Source: Planktophila grossartii
Lineage (GTDB): Bacteria; Actinomycetota; Actinomycetes; Nanopelagicales; Nanopelagicaceae
DNA: 64,000 bases
Direction of reading: 5' to 3'
Assembly (NCBI GenBank): GCA_965234365.1
Contig: OZ248345.1
Location: forward strand, 186,001-250,000
In this document: one piece after another, positions 1 to 9,069 of the stretch
How positions within the stretch are numbered: position 1 is the stretch's first letter
How the letters are laid out: every line of letters starts with the position of its first letter
Translations under genes and position numbers: made by a program
Notes under the pieces: generated by a model
Told to the model about the DNA's origin: nothing
What the model saw: the letters and a program-made list of their open reading frames with translations, nothing else
Databases searched by the model: none

Positions 1-768
1 GACATCTTGAGTTCATATCACGTCAAGAGCGCAGCAGCGTTCTATGGCGGTCAAGATTTCTGGCGCGTACCTCGTGACCCATCTACATTCGGAGCTAATG
101 CTGGCGCACAGCCTCCGTACTACATGACTCTCCAGATGCCAGGTGCTGCAACTCCTACATTCTCATTAACAACGCCATTTGTGCCACGTGGTGGACGTGA
201 AAACCTTTCAGCATTTGCATCAGTAAATTCCACTGCAGGTGCTAACTACGGAAAGATCACCGTTCTTCAGCTTCCACGAAGCACCAATATTGCAGGTCCA
301 TCACAGGTTGCTTCTAACTTTGAAGCGAAGCCTGATGTCGCAAATGCGCTCTCGCTCTTGCGTCAAGGTGGTTCAGATGTAGTTCTTGGAAACTTGCTCA
401 CACTTCCAGTTGGAAATGGTCTGCTCTATGTACAACCTGTCTACGTTCGCGCAACAGGTAACGCATCTGCATATCCACTTCTACAGAAAGTACTTGTCTC
501 CTTCGGTGATGTGATCGGTTTCGATAGTTCACTCAAGGGTGCACTTGATCAGGTATTCGGTGGAAACTCCGGTACTAATGCAGGTGCAGGTACTCCAACA
601 ACTTCTAATAGCTCTGCAGATGTTGCAAGCGCACTACAAAGTGCAAAGCAAGCAATTGCAGATGGACAAGCAGCTCTTGCAAAGGGTGACTTCGCTGCAT
701 ATGGTCGAGCACAAGATCGACTAAAAGCAGCAATTGCTGCTGCACTTGCTGCGCAATTACGTAAGTAA
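1..768 (+). CDS. UPF0182 family large membrane protein, C-terminal part
   Basis: The reading frame is open from the first base, so the start and all membrane segments lie upstream of the window. The visible 255 residues match the C-terminal extracytoplasmic end of the actinobacterial UPF0182 (COG1615) family: a YHVKSAAAFYGGQDFWRVPRDP-like opening, then GGRENLSAFASVNS, a KITVLQLPRS strand and a low-complexity Gly/Ser/Thr linker near residues 180-205. A short Ala/Gln-rich helix (QAIADGQAALAKGDFAAYGRAQ) ends the protein, as in other members. The molecular function of the family is unknown. An apparent TTG start at base 7 is only where the window cuts the gene. Confidence 0.85.
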   Translation, partial: DILSSYHVKSAAAFYGGQDFWRVPRDPSTFGANAGAQPPYYMTLQMPGAATPTFSLTTPFVPRGGRENLSAFASVNSTAGANYGKITVLQLPRSTNIAGPSQVASNFEAKPDVANALSLLRQGGSDVVLGNLLTLPVGNGLLYVQPVYVRATGNASAYPLLQKVLVSFGDVIGFDSSLKGALDQVFGGNSGTNAGAGTPTTSNSSADVASALQSAKQAIADGQAALAKGDFAAYGRAQDRLKAAIAAALAAQLRK

Positions 769-842
769 TTACGCAGGTATCTGCTCACGTTCTGCAACGA
801 TTTGGTGGAAGTACCTAACCCGTCCTACAATTGCACTTCCGA

Positions 843-919
<77 letters not shown>

Positions 920-927
920 ATGTAGTA

Positions 928-969
928 AAAGTAAGAAAAGGCGCTGATATCAGCGCCTTTTCTTACTTT
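928..969. terminator. bidirectional intrinsic terminator, perfect 42-bp palindrome
   Basis: The whole 42 bp is a perfect inverted repeat centred between 948 and 949. Its core is GGCGCTGATATCAGCGCC, flanked by an A-rich left arm and a T-rich right arm (TTTTCTTACTTT). It gives a G+C stem followed by T-rich sequence on both strands, so it can end the tRNA transcript on the plus strand and the copper ATPase transcript on the minus strand. Confidence 0.85.
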
Positions 970-987
970 CTGCTTAGATAATTTCGA

Positions 988-3315
988 TTACTTGATGCGC
1001 AATGAATTAGTTACAACAAAGAGACTACTCATCGCCATTGCCGCAGCTGCATACATGGGTGACATGAGCCCCGCTGCTGCGATAGGAATTCCAATAGCGT
1101 TGTAGGCAAATGCCCATCCTAGATTTACTTTGATGGTGCGCAGTGTTCGTTTGGAGAGCGCAAGTGCATCGACGACGCTCATCAGTTGAGGGCGCATGAT
1201 CGTGATATCAGCGGTTGCAATCGCAGTATCGGTCCCTGTTCCCATTGCGATGCTGAGATCTGCTTGTGCAAGGGCAGCGGCATCGTTGACTCCATCGCCC
1301 ACCATGAGAACGCGCTTGCCTTCAGATTGCAGTGAAGAGATCTTTGCGAGCTTATCTTCAGGCTTTGCTAAGGCGATGATGTGGTCTGAGGAAATTCCGA
1401 CAGATGCTCCTACCTTGGCAGCAGCTTCTGGGTAATCTCCAGTCAATAGCCAGGTATCAATCTTCTTGCTCTGAAGCGCTGCGATAGTTGCAGCTGCATC
1501 TTTCTTGATGACATCACCTGCAGCAAAGACGGCGATAGCGACTCCATCCCAGGCAAGAACAGAGACAGCAAAGGAGTGAGATTGAGCTTCTCGGATTGCG
1601 CTCTGAATTTCTACATCAAAGGGAACTGAGCTATGTGCAACTGATTCTGGAGAGCCGATGATGACCACTGGAGATTGATCTCCGATGCGGACGCGACCGG
1701 CAACTCCCACACTCGGTGTTTGAGTAAATTCAGTGACAGGCAGTTGCTCTGCACTTCGCGCAATACAGTAAGAAGCAATTGCTTGCGAAACGGGATGATT
1801 GCTCTGGCTTTCAAGTGCGAGAGCAGATGAGAGCACACTCTTTTCAGTAAGAAGCGTTGCGAAAGAAGCGCCGAGAATTTTCTGCGCAGAGACCGGAATT
1901 GCTACCTGCTGCACCTTCATCGCTCCATCAGTCAGCGTTCCGGTCTTATCAAGAACGACTGTATCGATGGAGTTTGATGCTTCCAGTACACGCGGATGGC
2001 GGATAACAATGCCACGCAACGCTCCGCGGCCAGATGCAACGAGAAGTGCTACAGGGGTTGCCAGCCCTAATGCACAGGGGCAAGCAATCACAAGAACAGT
2101 GATGGCTGTAGAGATTGAGTACGTCAGAGACTTATCGCCGAAGTAGTACCACCCTTCAAATGTTCCAATAGCTAGAACAGTGACAACGGGAACGAAGATG
2201 GCTGCAATCTTGTCGGCGAGAGCTTGAATCGGAGCTTTCGTACCTTGCGCAGTGACAACCATTGCTGTGATGCGGGCGAGCTCTGTATCGCTACCGATAC
2301 GAGTAGCGCGCACAATGAGACGACCATTGTTATTGAGCGCAGATCCAATCACCGACATCCCTGGGTTGATCTCAATAGGTGTTGATTCACCAGTGATCAA
2401 TGAGTTATCGACCGTGCTCTGCCCCGATATAACAACGCCATCGGTTGCAATACGAGAGCCTGGCTTCACTACAAATTCATCACCGATGACCAGGTGTGAA
2501 ATAGGAATGAGAACTTCAGTGCCATTGCGAAGTACGGCAACTTCTTTCTCGCCGAGCGCTAAGAGAGTAGAGAGTGCGCTTCCTGCACTGCGCTTCGCGC
2601 GCGATTCAAGGAAGCGACCGAGAATGACAAAGAGAAGGACTCCAGCAGCAACTTCTGTATAGACATCGCCCTGCGCTGTATACGTTGCATAAACCGACCA
2701 GATATATGCGCTCAGTGAACCTAGCGAAACGAGAGTATCCATCGTTGGATGAAAGATATTTCTGATTGCTGCGCGGTGAATGGGGAAGGCCACGATAAAG
2801 ATAAGTGGTGCACTGATTGCGAGAACGAGCCATGATGCAAAGAGGTGGTGTGCATGTGGAGGAAGTGGAATCGAGTAATCGGTGAAGAGCGCAATTAACC
2901 AATTGTTAATTGGCTGATGCCAACTCATCACCATGGATATTGCAATCGATGGCGTTGCAAAGAGAATTGCGAAAATAAGCGCGCGGGCTGCACCTTTTCG
3001 ATGGAGCGCAGGATCTGAGTTATCGCTGAGGAGCGTTGCTCCATATCCAGCTGCCTTGATCTTCTTGATAACTAACTCTGCAGACAGATTAGCCGGCGCG
3101 AGTACATGCACTGTCTCTGATGCGAAGTTAACTGAAGCAGAGACACCATCCATCTCATTGAGCGCTCGTTCAATACTGTTGACGCAGGCCGAGCAGGTCA
3201 TGCCCGTCACTGCAAAAGTTTGCGCAAGAAGTGGAGCTGACTGAGAGGGCTCATACTTTTCAGCCGCACCTTCTGGTGTGCGGTGCTTCATGAGGTCAAT
3301 CTGAATATCTTCCAT
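988..3315 (-). CDS. copA: P1B-type copper-translocating ATPase
   Basis: 775 residues, full length for the family. Order of domains: N-terminal heavy-metal-associated domain with GMTCSAC (Cys41, Cys44), paired membrane helices, actuator domain with TGES, the transmembrane metal site CPC (ACPCALGLATP), the phosphorylation loop DKTGTLTD, and the hinge GDGVNDAAALAQAD. CPC with a CxxC domain points to Cu(I) export from the cytoplasm. No CopZ chaperone or CsoR/CueR regulator is visible next to it. The gene is convergent with the tRNA and ends at the shared terminator. The start at 3315 has only a weak GAGAG upstream; Met9 is an alternative start. Confidence 0.93.
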   Translation of the reverse strand: MEDIQIDLMKHRTPEGAAEKYEPSQSAPLLAQTFAVTGMTCSACVNSIERALNEMDGVSASVNFASETVHVLAPANLSAELVIKKIKAAGYGATLLSDNSDPALHRKGAARALIFAILFATPSIAISMVMSWHQPINNWLIALFTDYSIPLPPHAHHLFASWLVLAISAPLIFIVAFPIHRAAIRNIFHPTMDTLVSLGSLSAYIWSVYATYTAQGDVYTEVAAGVLLFVILGRFLESRAKRSAGSALSTLLALGEKEVAVLRNGTEVLIPISHLVIGDEFVVKPGSRIATDGVVISGQSTVDNSLITGESTPIEINPGMSVIGSALNNNGRLIVRATRIGSDTELARITAMVVTAQGTKAPIQALADKIAAIFVPVVTVLAIGTFEGWYYFGDKSLTYSISTAITVLVIACPCALGLATPVALLVASGRGALRGIVIRHPRVLEASNSIDTVVLDKTGTLTDGAMKVQQVAIPVSAQKILGASFATLLTEKSVLSSALALESQSNHPVSQAIASYCIARSAEQLPVTEFTQTPSVGVAGRVRIGDQSPVVIIGSPESVAHSSVPFDVEIQSAIREAQSHSFAVSVLAWDGVAIAVFAAGDVIKKDAAATIAALQSKKIDTWLLTGDYPEAAAKVGASVGISSDHIIALAKPEDKLAKISSLQSEGKRVLMVGDGVNDAAALAQADLSIAMGTGTDTAIATADITIMRPQLMSVVDALALSKRTLRTIKVNLGWAFAYNAIGIPIAAAGLMSPMYAAAAMAMSSLFVVTNSLRIK

Positions 3316-3333
3316 TGCTCTCTGCTCAGCTCT

Positions 3334-4137
3334 CTACCCTTTTGCCTTCAAGGATTGAACGATGTAATCGTGGAGCGCTGCATTGGTAGAGAGCCCATTG
3401 CCACCGAGTGATCCATCTGCGCCATCAAGATTGGTAAATCGTCCACCAGCTTCGCGCACAATAATGTCGAGTGCAGCCATATCCCAGAGCGCAAGTGATG
3501 GTTCTGCTGCAACTTCGACAGCGCCTTCTGCAACCAACATATGTGACCAGAAATCTCCATGTGCACGTGTGCGCCAAGCGCTCTTCATGAGGTTATTAAA
3601 TGGCTCGAGACGATCGCCCCAGCCAATGAAATCAGAGTGCGAAATAGAAGCATCTTCAATCGATGAAACTGCAGAGACGCTGATTTTCTTAGGAACTTCC
3701 TTATTGACAATAACAAATGCTCCGCCGCCTTCGAAGGCATACCAGCGACGAAAGAGTGCTGGAGCGCTTACGACACCAACGACAACTTTCTCAACGCCGT
3801 CAGCATCTCTCTCCATCAAACCAATAAGAGTTGCCCAGGTTGGAACTCCGCGTAAGAAGTTCTTTGTGCCATCAATCGGATCGATAACCCAGTAACGATT
3901 CTTCTCTGTTCCTTGCGTTCCGAACTCTTCTCCGACAATTCCATCATCAGGGCGATGTGCGTGAAGCAGTGCGCGAATGGCATCCTCTGCAGATTTATCG
4001 GCATCGGTGACAGGCGTGTTATCTGGTTTAGTTGTGACGGTGAGATCGAGGGCTTGATATCGCGAGAGCGTTATTGCATCTGCCGCATCAGCTAATCGGT
4101 GGGCGAGTGCGAGGTCTTCACCGCGTCGCGTGCTCAT
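3334..4137 (-). CDS. hisN: histidinol-phosphatase, inositol-monophosphatase fold
   Basis: 267 residues of the IMPase superfamily, with the metal-binding motifs GEEFGT, WVIDPIDGTKNFLRG and a later WDMAALDIIVREAGG. The actinobacterial branch with this DPIDGTKNFLRGVPTW signature supplies the histidinol-phosphate phosphatase of histidine synthesis; other substrates (inositol phosphate, PAP) cannot be excluded from sequence. No other his gene is nearby. A -10-like TAGACT at 4144-4149 lies 6 nt before the ATG and there is no Shine-Dalgarno, so the message is probably leaderless. Confidence 0.8.
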   Translation of the reverse strand: MSTRRGEDLALAHRLADAADAITLSRYQALDLTVTTKPDNTPVTDADKSAEDAIRALLHAHRPDDGIVGEEFGTQGTEKNRYWVIDPIDGTKNFLRGVPTWATLIGLMERDADGVEKVVVGVVSAPALFRRWYAFEGGGAFVIVNKEVPKKISVSAVSSIEDASISHSDFIGWGDRLEPFNNLMKSAWRTRAHGDFWSHMLVAEGAVEVAAEPSLALWDMAALDIIVREAGGRFTNLDGADGSLGGNGLSTNAALHDYIVQSLKAKG

Positions 4138-4163
4138 AGTGCGAGTCTAACGCTCTGGAGCAA

Positions 4164-5171
4164 TTACTCGTCGGTGAGCGGCTTCACTTCCAAGAGAGAG
4201 CGCAAACTGGTGACTCTTATCAAGCGTTCATCGTGGAGGGCGGGATCTGAGTCGGTCCACGGATTGAGAGCGCAGGATGCTTCGTGATGAGAACAGTTCG
4301 GCATGCATGTTTGAGTGACTTGATAGATATCGGGAAATGATTCGATGATGCGCTCTTTATTGAGGTGAGCAAGGCCAAATGCGCGAATTCCTGGGGTATC
4401 AATAATCCAGCCACCATTGACGAGCGGCAGAGCAATTGCGCTCGACGAAGTATGGCGGCCGCGGCCGGTGACATCGTTGACATCGCCGGTCATGCGATCT
4501 GCTTCGGGAACGAGATCATTAATAAGAGTTGATTTACCTACGCCAGAGTGGCCGACGAGAACTGAAATCTTCTCATCGAGAATTTCTAGGATTCCAGCAA
4601 CATCTTTCGCGCGAGCTTCGCTCTTCGACGACGTTGTAATGATGTCAACGCCGAGAGCGGCATACTCTTTAATGAAATCCGGCACAGGGGAGACATCCAC
4701 CTTTGTTACCACAATGATGGGTTTGATTGATTCATGGAATGCGCTGACTAGGAAGCGATCAATAAGACCGCGGCGTGGTTCGGGATTTGCAGACGCTACG
4801 ACAATAAGTAGTTGGTCAATATTTGCAACGATAGTTCGCTCAACTCGGGCTGCATCATCAACCGTGCGACTCAATGAGTTTATGCGCTCGTTGACAGTAA
4901 CAATTCGGGCAAGCGTTCCTTCGGTTCCAGTTACATCTCCAACGATTTCAACGAGATCTCCGACGACAACTGATTTCGGTCCAAGTTCGCGGGCCTTCAT
5001 TGCTGTGATGACAATGCCATCATCGGTCACACAGGTTGTGCGCCCGCGATCTACAGTTGTGACGAATGCTGTGATGGAGTCAGAGTGAGAAGGTCGATCT
5101 TTGGTACGTCTACGCGTTGTGCGAGATGGTCGGATACGTGCATCCGATTCGTCGTATTCGCGTGGACTCAT
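4164..5171 (-). CDS. rsgA: ribosome small-subunit-dependent GTPase A
   Basis: 335 residues with the circularly permuted GTPase order: an N-terminal OB domain, G4 (VTKVD), then the P-loop GHSGVGKST and G3 DTPG. The C-terminal zinc segment is CMPNCSHHEASCAL. RsgA acts in late 30S maturation. The first ~30 residues are Arg-rich. Its ATG overlaps the aroA stop by 4 nt (ATGA), so the two are translationally coupled; aroA followed by rsgA is a common actinobacterial order. Confidence 0.93.
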   Translation of the reverse strand: MSPREYDESDARIRPSRTTRRRTKDRPSHSDSITAFVTTVDRGRTTCVTDDGIVITAMKARELGPKSVVVGDLVEIVGDVTGTEGTLARIVTVNERINSLSRTVDDAARVERTIVANIDQLLIVVASANPEPRRGLIDRFLVSAFHESIKPIIVVTKVDVSPVPDFIKEYAALGVDIITTSSKSEARAKDVAGILEILDEKISVLVGHSGVGKSTLINDLVPEADRMTGDVNDVTGRGRHTSSSAIALPLVNGGWIIDTPGIRAFGLAHLNKERIIESFPDIYQVTQTCMPNCSHHEASCALNPWTDSDPALHDERLIRVTSLRSLLEVKPLTDE

Positions 5172-6445
5172 AGAACCAAACTATTCCAGAGCCCTGGGAA
5201 ATCAGTCAGGGTCTTACGTGTTGTAGCAACATTTTCAACGAGAACATCAGGCACAACTAAGCCGATGACTGCGCCCGCTGTAGCAAGGCGATGATCTTCA
5301 TAGGTATGGAAAGTTCCGCCATGAAGTGGCGCAGGGGTAATGTGGAGGGCAGTCTCTTCTTCCACGACGCTGCCACCAAGTGAGTTAATTTCGCGGGTCA
5401 GAGCAGCTAGACGATCTGTTTCATGTAGACGTAGATGGCCGATGCCGCGTAGGTGCGATGGTGAATCGGCAAGAGCTGCAAGTGCTGCAATCGATGGAGT
5501 GAGCTCACCAACATCATGGAGATCGATATCGATGCCGTGAATGGATTCGCCACCAGTAAGGGTTAATCCCTCTGCTGTGAATTCAACGCGTGCGCCCATC
5601 TGTGTAAAGATCTCGCGCAATTGATCACCAGGCTGAGTTGTCTGCTTCGGCCAATCAGCAATGGTGATACTTCCGCCACAGACCATGGCAATTGATAAGA
5701 ATGGTGATGCATTCGAGAGATCAGGTTCAATCACTAAGTCTTGGCCACGCAAAGTACCTGGCTCAACTCTCCAACTATCAGCTGCTTTATCGACGTGCAC
5801 AGTTGCGCCAAAGTCACGGAGCATCTGCACAGTCATATCGATATGTGGCATGGATGGAAGTGATCCTCCACGATGTTGTGCGGTAATTCCGTTCTTCATG
5901 CTGGGCGCAACAAGTAAGAGCGCAGATAAGAATTGGCTCGATGCGCTGGCATCTATGGTGAGTTCGCCACCAGGAATAGAACCCTTGGCCTTAATCACCA
6001 TCGGGAGCGAGTAACGACCTTGATGGTCGATTTCAATGCCGAGTTCTTCAAGTGCCTTGATGACAGGACCCAATGGTCGTTCGTAAGAACGAGGATCTCC
6101 ATCGAACGAGATATCACCTTGCGCAAGGGCTGCAAGAGGTGGAAGAAAGCGCATTACCGTTCCAGCATTTCCGACATCAACCTTTGCTGGTCCACGTAGT
6201 GGGGCCGGAGTTACAGTCCAAGCATCGTCATTGCCGGTAATTGCAACGCCCATTGCTTGCAGGCCGGCAGACATCAATTCAGAGTCACGCGAAATCAGTG
6301 GTCGACGAAGTACGGATGGTGAATCAGCTTGTGCAGCAAGGATGAGAGCTCGGTTTGTTACCGACTTTGATCCAGGAATAGTGACACGTGAGGAAACTGG
6401 CTTTCTTCCGCGAAAGGGCGCGGGCCAGAGTTCATGTGCTGTCAT
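5168..6445 (-). CDS. aroA: 3-phosphoshikimate 1-carboxyvinyltransferase (EPSP synthase)
   Basis: 425 residues, full length. The shikimate-pathway enzyme motifs are present: PGSKSVTNRALILAA near the N-terminus, GNAGTVMRFLPPLAAL, and the late LHETDRLAAL and YEDHRLATAGAVIGL segments. The product joins shikimate-3-phosphate and phosphoenolpyruvate. A TAGACT hexamer at 6452-6457 is 6 nt before the ATG, which suggests leaderless translation. It is divergent from the SRAP gene and leads the aroA-rsgA unit. Confidence 0.95.
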   Translation of the reverse strand: MTAHELWPAPFRGRKPVSSRVTIPGSKSVTNRALILAAQADSPSVLRRPLISRDSELMSAGLQAMGVAITGNDDAWTVTPAPLRGPAKVDVGNAGTVMRFLPPLAALAQGDISFDGDPRSYERPLGPVIKALEELGIEIDHQGRYSLPMVIKAKGSIPGGELTIDASASSQFLSALLLVAPSMKNGITAQHRGGSLPSMPHIDMTVQMLRDFGATVHVDKAADSWRVEPGTLRGQDLVIEPDLSNASPFLSIAMVCGGSITIADWPKQTTQPGDQLREIFTQMGARVEFTAEGLTLTGGESIHGIDIDLHDVGELTPSIAALAALADSPSHLRGIGHLRLHETDRLAALTREINSLGGSVVEEETALHITPAPLHGGTFHTYEDHRLATAGAVIGLVVPDVLVENVATTRKTLTDFPGLWNSLVL

Positions 6446-6487
6446 ACGTTAAGTCTATCGGCTCGAACAGCGCCTAAGATTCGTAAT
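6446..6487. promoter_or_regulatory. divergent leaderless promoters of aroA and the SRAP gene
   Basis: The 42-bp gap holds two -10-like hexamers: TAGACT on the minus strand (6452-6457, 6 nt before the aroA ATG) and TAAGAT on the plus strand (6475-6480, 7 nt before the SRAP ATG). Neither gene has a Shine-Dalgarno. Any -35 elements would lie close to or inside the opposite gene. Confidence 0.55.
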
Positions 6488-7210
6488 ATGTGCGGTAGAT
6501 ATGCCCAAACACTTGGGGCTGAAGAGATTGTGGAGTCCTTCGATTTAGCGGGATCGACTCTTGATCAATCACTTCCGCTCAATTGGAATATCGCTCCCAC
6601 CAACGATATCTACATCATCCGCAAAGAATCAGAGTCTCGCATCCTTGATTCTGCATCATGGGGAATTATTGCGCCATGGCAGAAATCATTTGCCGATGCA
6701 CGCGCATCGCAATCACATGCGATCAATGCGCGCAGTGAATCCATCCACGAGAAGCCAACATTTCGCCATGCATTTAGAACTTCACGTTGTTTAATTCCTG
6801 CAACTGGATATTACGAATGGGCAACTTCACTTGGCAAGTACTCACCGAAACAACCGTTCTATATTTCCCGCGAAGATGGAGAACAACTTTCTATCGCCGG
6901 AATTTGGAGTTCATGGCAGAGCGAAAAAGGACAGGTAATTCAGAGCGCTGCAATTATTACTCGCGAAGCAGTTGGCGAACTTGCAACGATTCACAGTCGC
7001 ATGCCGGTCTTTATGCCGATTGAACGGTGGAACGATTGGCTCGACCCACAGTCGCGAGATATTAACCGCCTCATCAATATGATGAATATTCCAGAACCTG
7101 ATGCGGGGCTTATCGCCAAGCCTGTATCTGCGAGAGTGAACGTAGTAGCAAACAATGGCCCTGAACTAATTATTCCCATTGAGCTCGGAGCGCCAGAGAC
7201 CCTCTTTTGA
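6488..7210 (+). CDS. SRAP domain protein, abasic-site DNA-protein crosslinker (HMCES/YedK family)
   Basis: 240 residues. The start at 6488 is chosen because the mature protein must begin with the catalytic Cys2 (MCGRYAQ); the open frame extends further upstream but that would bury the Cys. Other family residues are visible: Asn in HAINARSES, the Glu of GYYEW and the His of IHSRMP. The family forms a thiazolidine crosslink to abasic sites in single-stranded DNA and shields them. A TAAGAT hexamer lies 7 nt upstream. Confidence 0.9.
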   Translation: MCGRYAQTLGAEEIVESFDLAGSTLDQSLPLNWNIAPTNDIYIIRKESESRILDSASWGIIAPWQKSFADARASQSHAINARSESIHEKPTFRHAFRTSRCLIPATGYYEWATSLGKYSPKQPFYISREDGEQLSIAGIWSSWQSEKGQVIQSAAIITREAVGELATIHSRMPVFMPIERWNDWLDPQSRDINRLINMMNIPEPDAGLIAKPVSARVNVVANNGPELIIPIELGAPETLF

Positions 7211-7225
7211 TATAGCCTAGGCGTA

Positions 7226-7861
7226 ATGACATCGAAAGATTTGGTACTAGAAAGCGCTGCCGATCGCACCATTCGGTTCGAGCGCGATGCTCTGGTGTTC
7301 ACAAATCAGTTATATGCAGCAGCGCTTCGTTACACAAAGAACCCTGAAGATGCACGCGATCTCGTTCAAGATACCTACTTAAAAGCTTTTGCTTCCTTCC
7401 ATCAATTTGAAGAGGGAACCAACTTACGTGCATGGCTCTATCGAGTACTTACAACAACCTTTATCAACACCTATCGCAAGGGTCAGCGCCAACCTCAGAT
7501 TGCCAATAATGAACTCGAAGATTGGCAAGTTGCCGAGGCGCAATCACATACAAGTGATCAAGGAAAATCTGCAGAGCAAGAAGCACTTGAGAACCTGCCT
7601 GATAGCGATATCAAACGCGCACTGCATGAAATTCCTGAAGAGTTCCGCATCGTTGTCTATCTCGCTGATGTTGAAGGTTTCTCTTATAAAGAGATTGCAG
7701 AAATTGTCGGCGCACCCGCAGGAACAGTCATGTCACGTCTTCACCGTGGACGTAAACAGCTTCGCGAAAAACTTGCCTCCTATGCGAAGGAACTCGGTTA
7801 CACAACCGATGGCCCAGCACCTAAATCCTCCCAATCAAAGAAGAAGGGAGGCGCAGAATGA
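7226..7861 (+). CDS. sigR: SigR/SigH-type ECF sigma factor
   Basis: 211 residues with sigma region 2 (YTKNPEDARDLVQDTYLKAFASFHQFEEGTN, LRAWLYRVL) and region 4 (IPEEFRIVVYLADVEGFSYKEIAEIVGAPAGTVMSRLHRGRKQLRE). This is the ECF subgroup that controls disulfide stress in Streptomyces (SigR) and mycobacteria (SigH). The stop overlaps the next start by 4 nt, and that gene is an anti-sigma factor, which supports the call. The TAGCCT at 7213-7218, 7 nt before the ATG, looks like a housekeeping-type leaderless promoter; I see no SigR-type GGAAT/GTT promoter upstream. Confidence 0.88.
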   Translation: MTSKDLVLESAADRTIRFERDALVFTNQLYAAALRYTKNPEDARDLVQDTYLKAFASFHQFEEGTNLRAWLYRVLTTTFINTYRKGQRQPQIANNELEDWQVAEAQSHTSDQGKSAEQEALENLPDSDIKRALHEIPEEFRIVVYLADVEGFSYKEIAEIVGAPAGTVMSRLHRGRKQLREKLASYAKELGYTTDGPAPKSSQSKKKGGAE

Positions 7862-8253
7862 GTTTCATCGAAATTCAATGCGGAGATGTCTTGGCATCTG
7901 TCGTATTTATTATTGAAGGCGAACTTAACGAGATTCCTCAGGCTGATGCCATCCAATCTCACCTCGTTACCTGTGCTCCATGCTCTGCCGAACTCGAGCA
8001 TGAACGCTTGATGCAGCAGATGTTGCAAGATGTTCTTAAGCGAACCTGCGATGAGCAAGCACCAGAAGATCTCCACCAGAGCATTCACCGCCAACTTCGC
8101 GCCCAGATGGCAGGAGCTGGGGCTACCGAGGTAGTAACTCAATTCAGCATGACTGAAATTTCAATTGAGATTGATGAATTTGGAAATGTGGAGCATCGAG
8201 AAATTCAGATCGAACAGACACATATCCAGCACTTTATCGACGACGAGGACTAG
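7858..8253 (+). CDS. rsrA: RsrA-like zinc anti-sigma factor
   Basis: 131 residues. The zinc anti-sigma signature HxxxCxxC is present (His35, Cys39, Cys42) with an upstream Cys8 as the likely fourth ligand. In RsrA, oxidation of these cysteines to a disulfide frees the sigma factor. The C-terminal third is unlike Streptomyces RsrA: an acidic, strand-rich tail (residues ~98-131, ending HFIDDED). It is translationally coupled to the sigma gene by ATGA. Confidence 0.82.
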   Translation: MSFIEIQCGDVLASVVFIIEGELNEIPQADAIQSHLVTCAPCSAELEHERLMQQMLQDVLKRTCDEQAPEDLHQSIHRQLRAQMAGAGATEVVTQFSMTEISIEIDEFGNVEHREIQIEQTHIQHFIDDED

Positions 8254-8263
8254 CCTTTTAAGT

Positions 8264-8668
8264 ATGAGACCAGCCGAAGAAGTACTCGGAGCAGTTGGTT
8301 TCTCTGTCCTCTCAGTTCGCCCCGGCGATACCTGCGTAACAATGGGTGTCTCTGATCTTCCTGTTGTCGCACCATCTATCTATCTCTCACTGATGGAGAG
8401 TGCATGTGTTGCAGCGTTATCTGAATACCTAGATGCAGGCGAGACTACTTTTCTTACTCATTCATCTCTAGAAATTGTCGGCTCTGCAACTGCTGGCGTT
8501 GAAATTCGCGCCAATGCACGCGTTATTAATATTGAAGGGCGCGAGCTCACCTTCGAGTGCGAGGTCTATGACGGTGAACGCCATCTGGCACAAGCAGAAA
8601 TAAGAAGAGCGACTGTCGAGCGATTATCTTTCCTCGCTCGTACAGCCGCTCAATCTTTAATTAACTAA
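8264..8668 (+). CDS. hot-dog fold thioesterase-like protein
   Basis: 134 residues resembling the fluoroacetyl-CoA thioesterase-like hot-dog family: a short N-terminal helix, VAPSIYLSLMESACVAALSEYL as the central helix, HSSLEIVGSATAG and the closing strands ARVINIEGRELTFECEVYDGERHLAQAEIRRATV. The start at 8264 is preferred because TAGCCT at 8251-8256, which includes the rsrA stop codon, lies 7 nt upstream. The substrate is unknown. It ends 2 bp from the convergent sodN. Confidence 0.68.
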   Translation: MRPAEEVLGAVGFSVLSVRPGDTCVTMGVSDLPVVAPSIYLSLMESACVAALSEYLDAGETTFLTHSSLEIVGSATAGVEIRANARVINIEGRELTFECEVYDGERHLAQAEIRRATVERLSFLARTAAQSLIN

Positions 8669-8670
8669 AA

Positions 8671-9069
8671 TTAAGCCTTCTTGGTCTCCCAGAAGATCGC
8701 TGCAATCTCATCGATCTTTGCGATCAATGAATCTGCAACTGCAACATCTTGAGTGCCCTTTGTTCCTGCAGCTCCTGCAAGCTTTGTCGCTTCGTTGAAG
8801 AGCGAGTGCAACTGTGGGTACTTCTCGAAGTGTGGAGCCTTGAAGTAATCGGTCCAGAGAACCCAGAGGTGCTCCTTAACCTGATGTGAACGCTCTTCTT
8901 TAATTGCAACAGAGCGTGAACGGAAATCTGCATCTGGGTTAGCTGCATACTTTTCCATGCAAGCCTTCACTGAGAGCGCTTCGATCTTTGCCTGAGCAGG
9001 ATCGTAGACACCACAAGGTAGGTCGCAGTGTGCGTGGACAGTAATTTTCGGTGTAAGAATATTTCTCAT
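8671..9069 (-). CDS. sodN: nickel superoxide dismutase precursor
   Basis: 132 residues. After a short pro-sequence (MRNILTPKITVHA) comes the nickel-hook HCDLPCGVYDPAQA, whose His1, Cys2 and Cys6 bind Ni after the pro-peptide is removed. The rest follows the family (HLWVLWTDYFKAPHFEKYPQLH, ending FWETKKA). The start at 9069 gives the family-size pro-peptide; an upstream in-frame Met would add 17 residues. TACCCT at 9077-9082 lies 7 nt upstream. The maturation protease is divergent next door. Confidence 0.96.
   Translation of the reverse strand: MRNILTPKITVHAHCDLPCGVYDPAQAKIEALSVKACMEKYAANPDADFRSRSVAIKEERSHQVKEHLWVLWTDYFKAPHFEKYPQLHSLFNEATKLAGAAGTKGTQDVAVADSLIAKIDEIAAIFWETKKA

Noticed and set aside
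1196..2662. Plus-strand open frames over copA
   Set aside because: They lie antisense to a full-length P-type ATPase, have no domains and follow its codon pattern; they are shadows.
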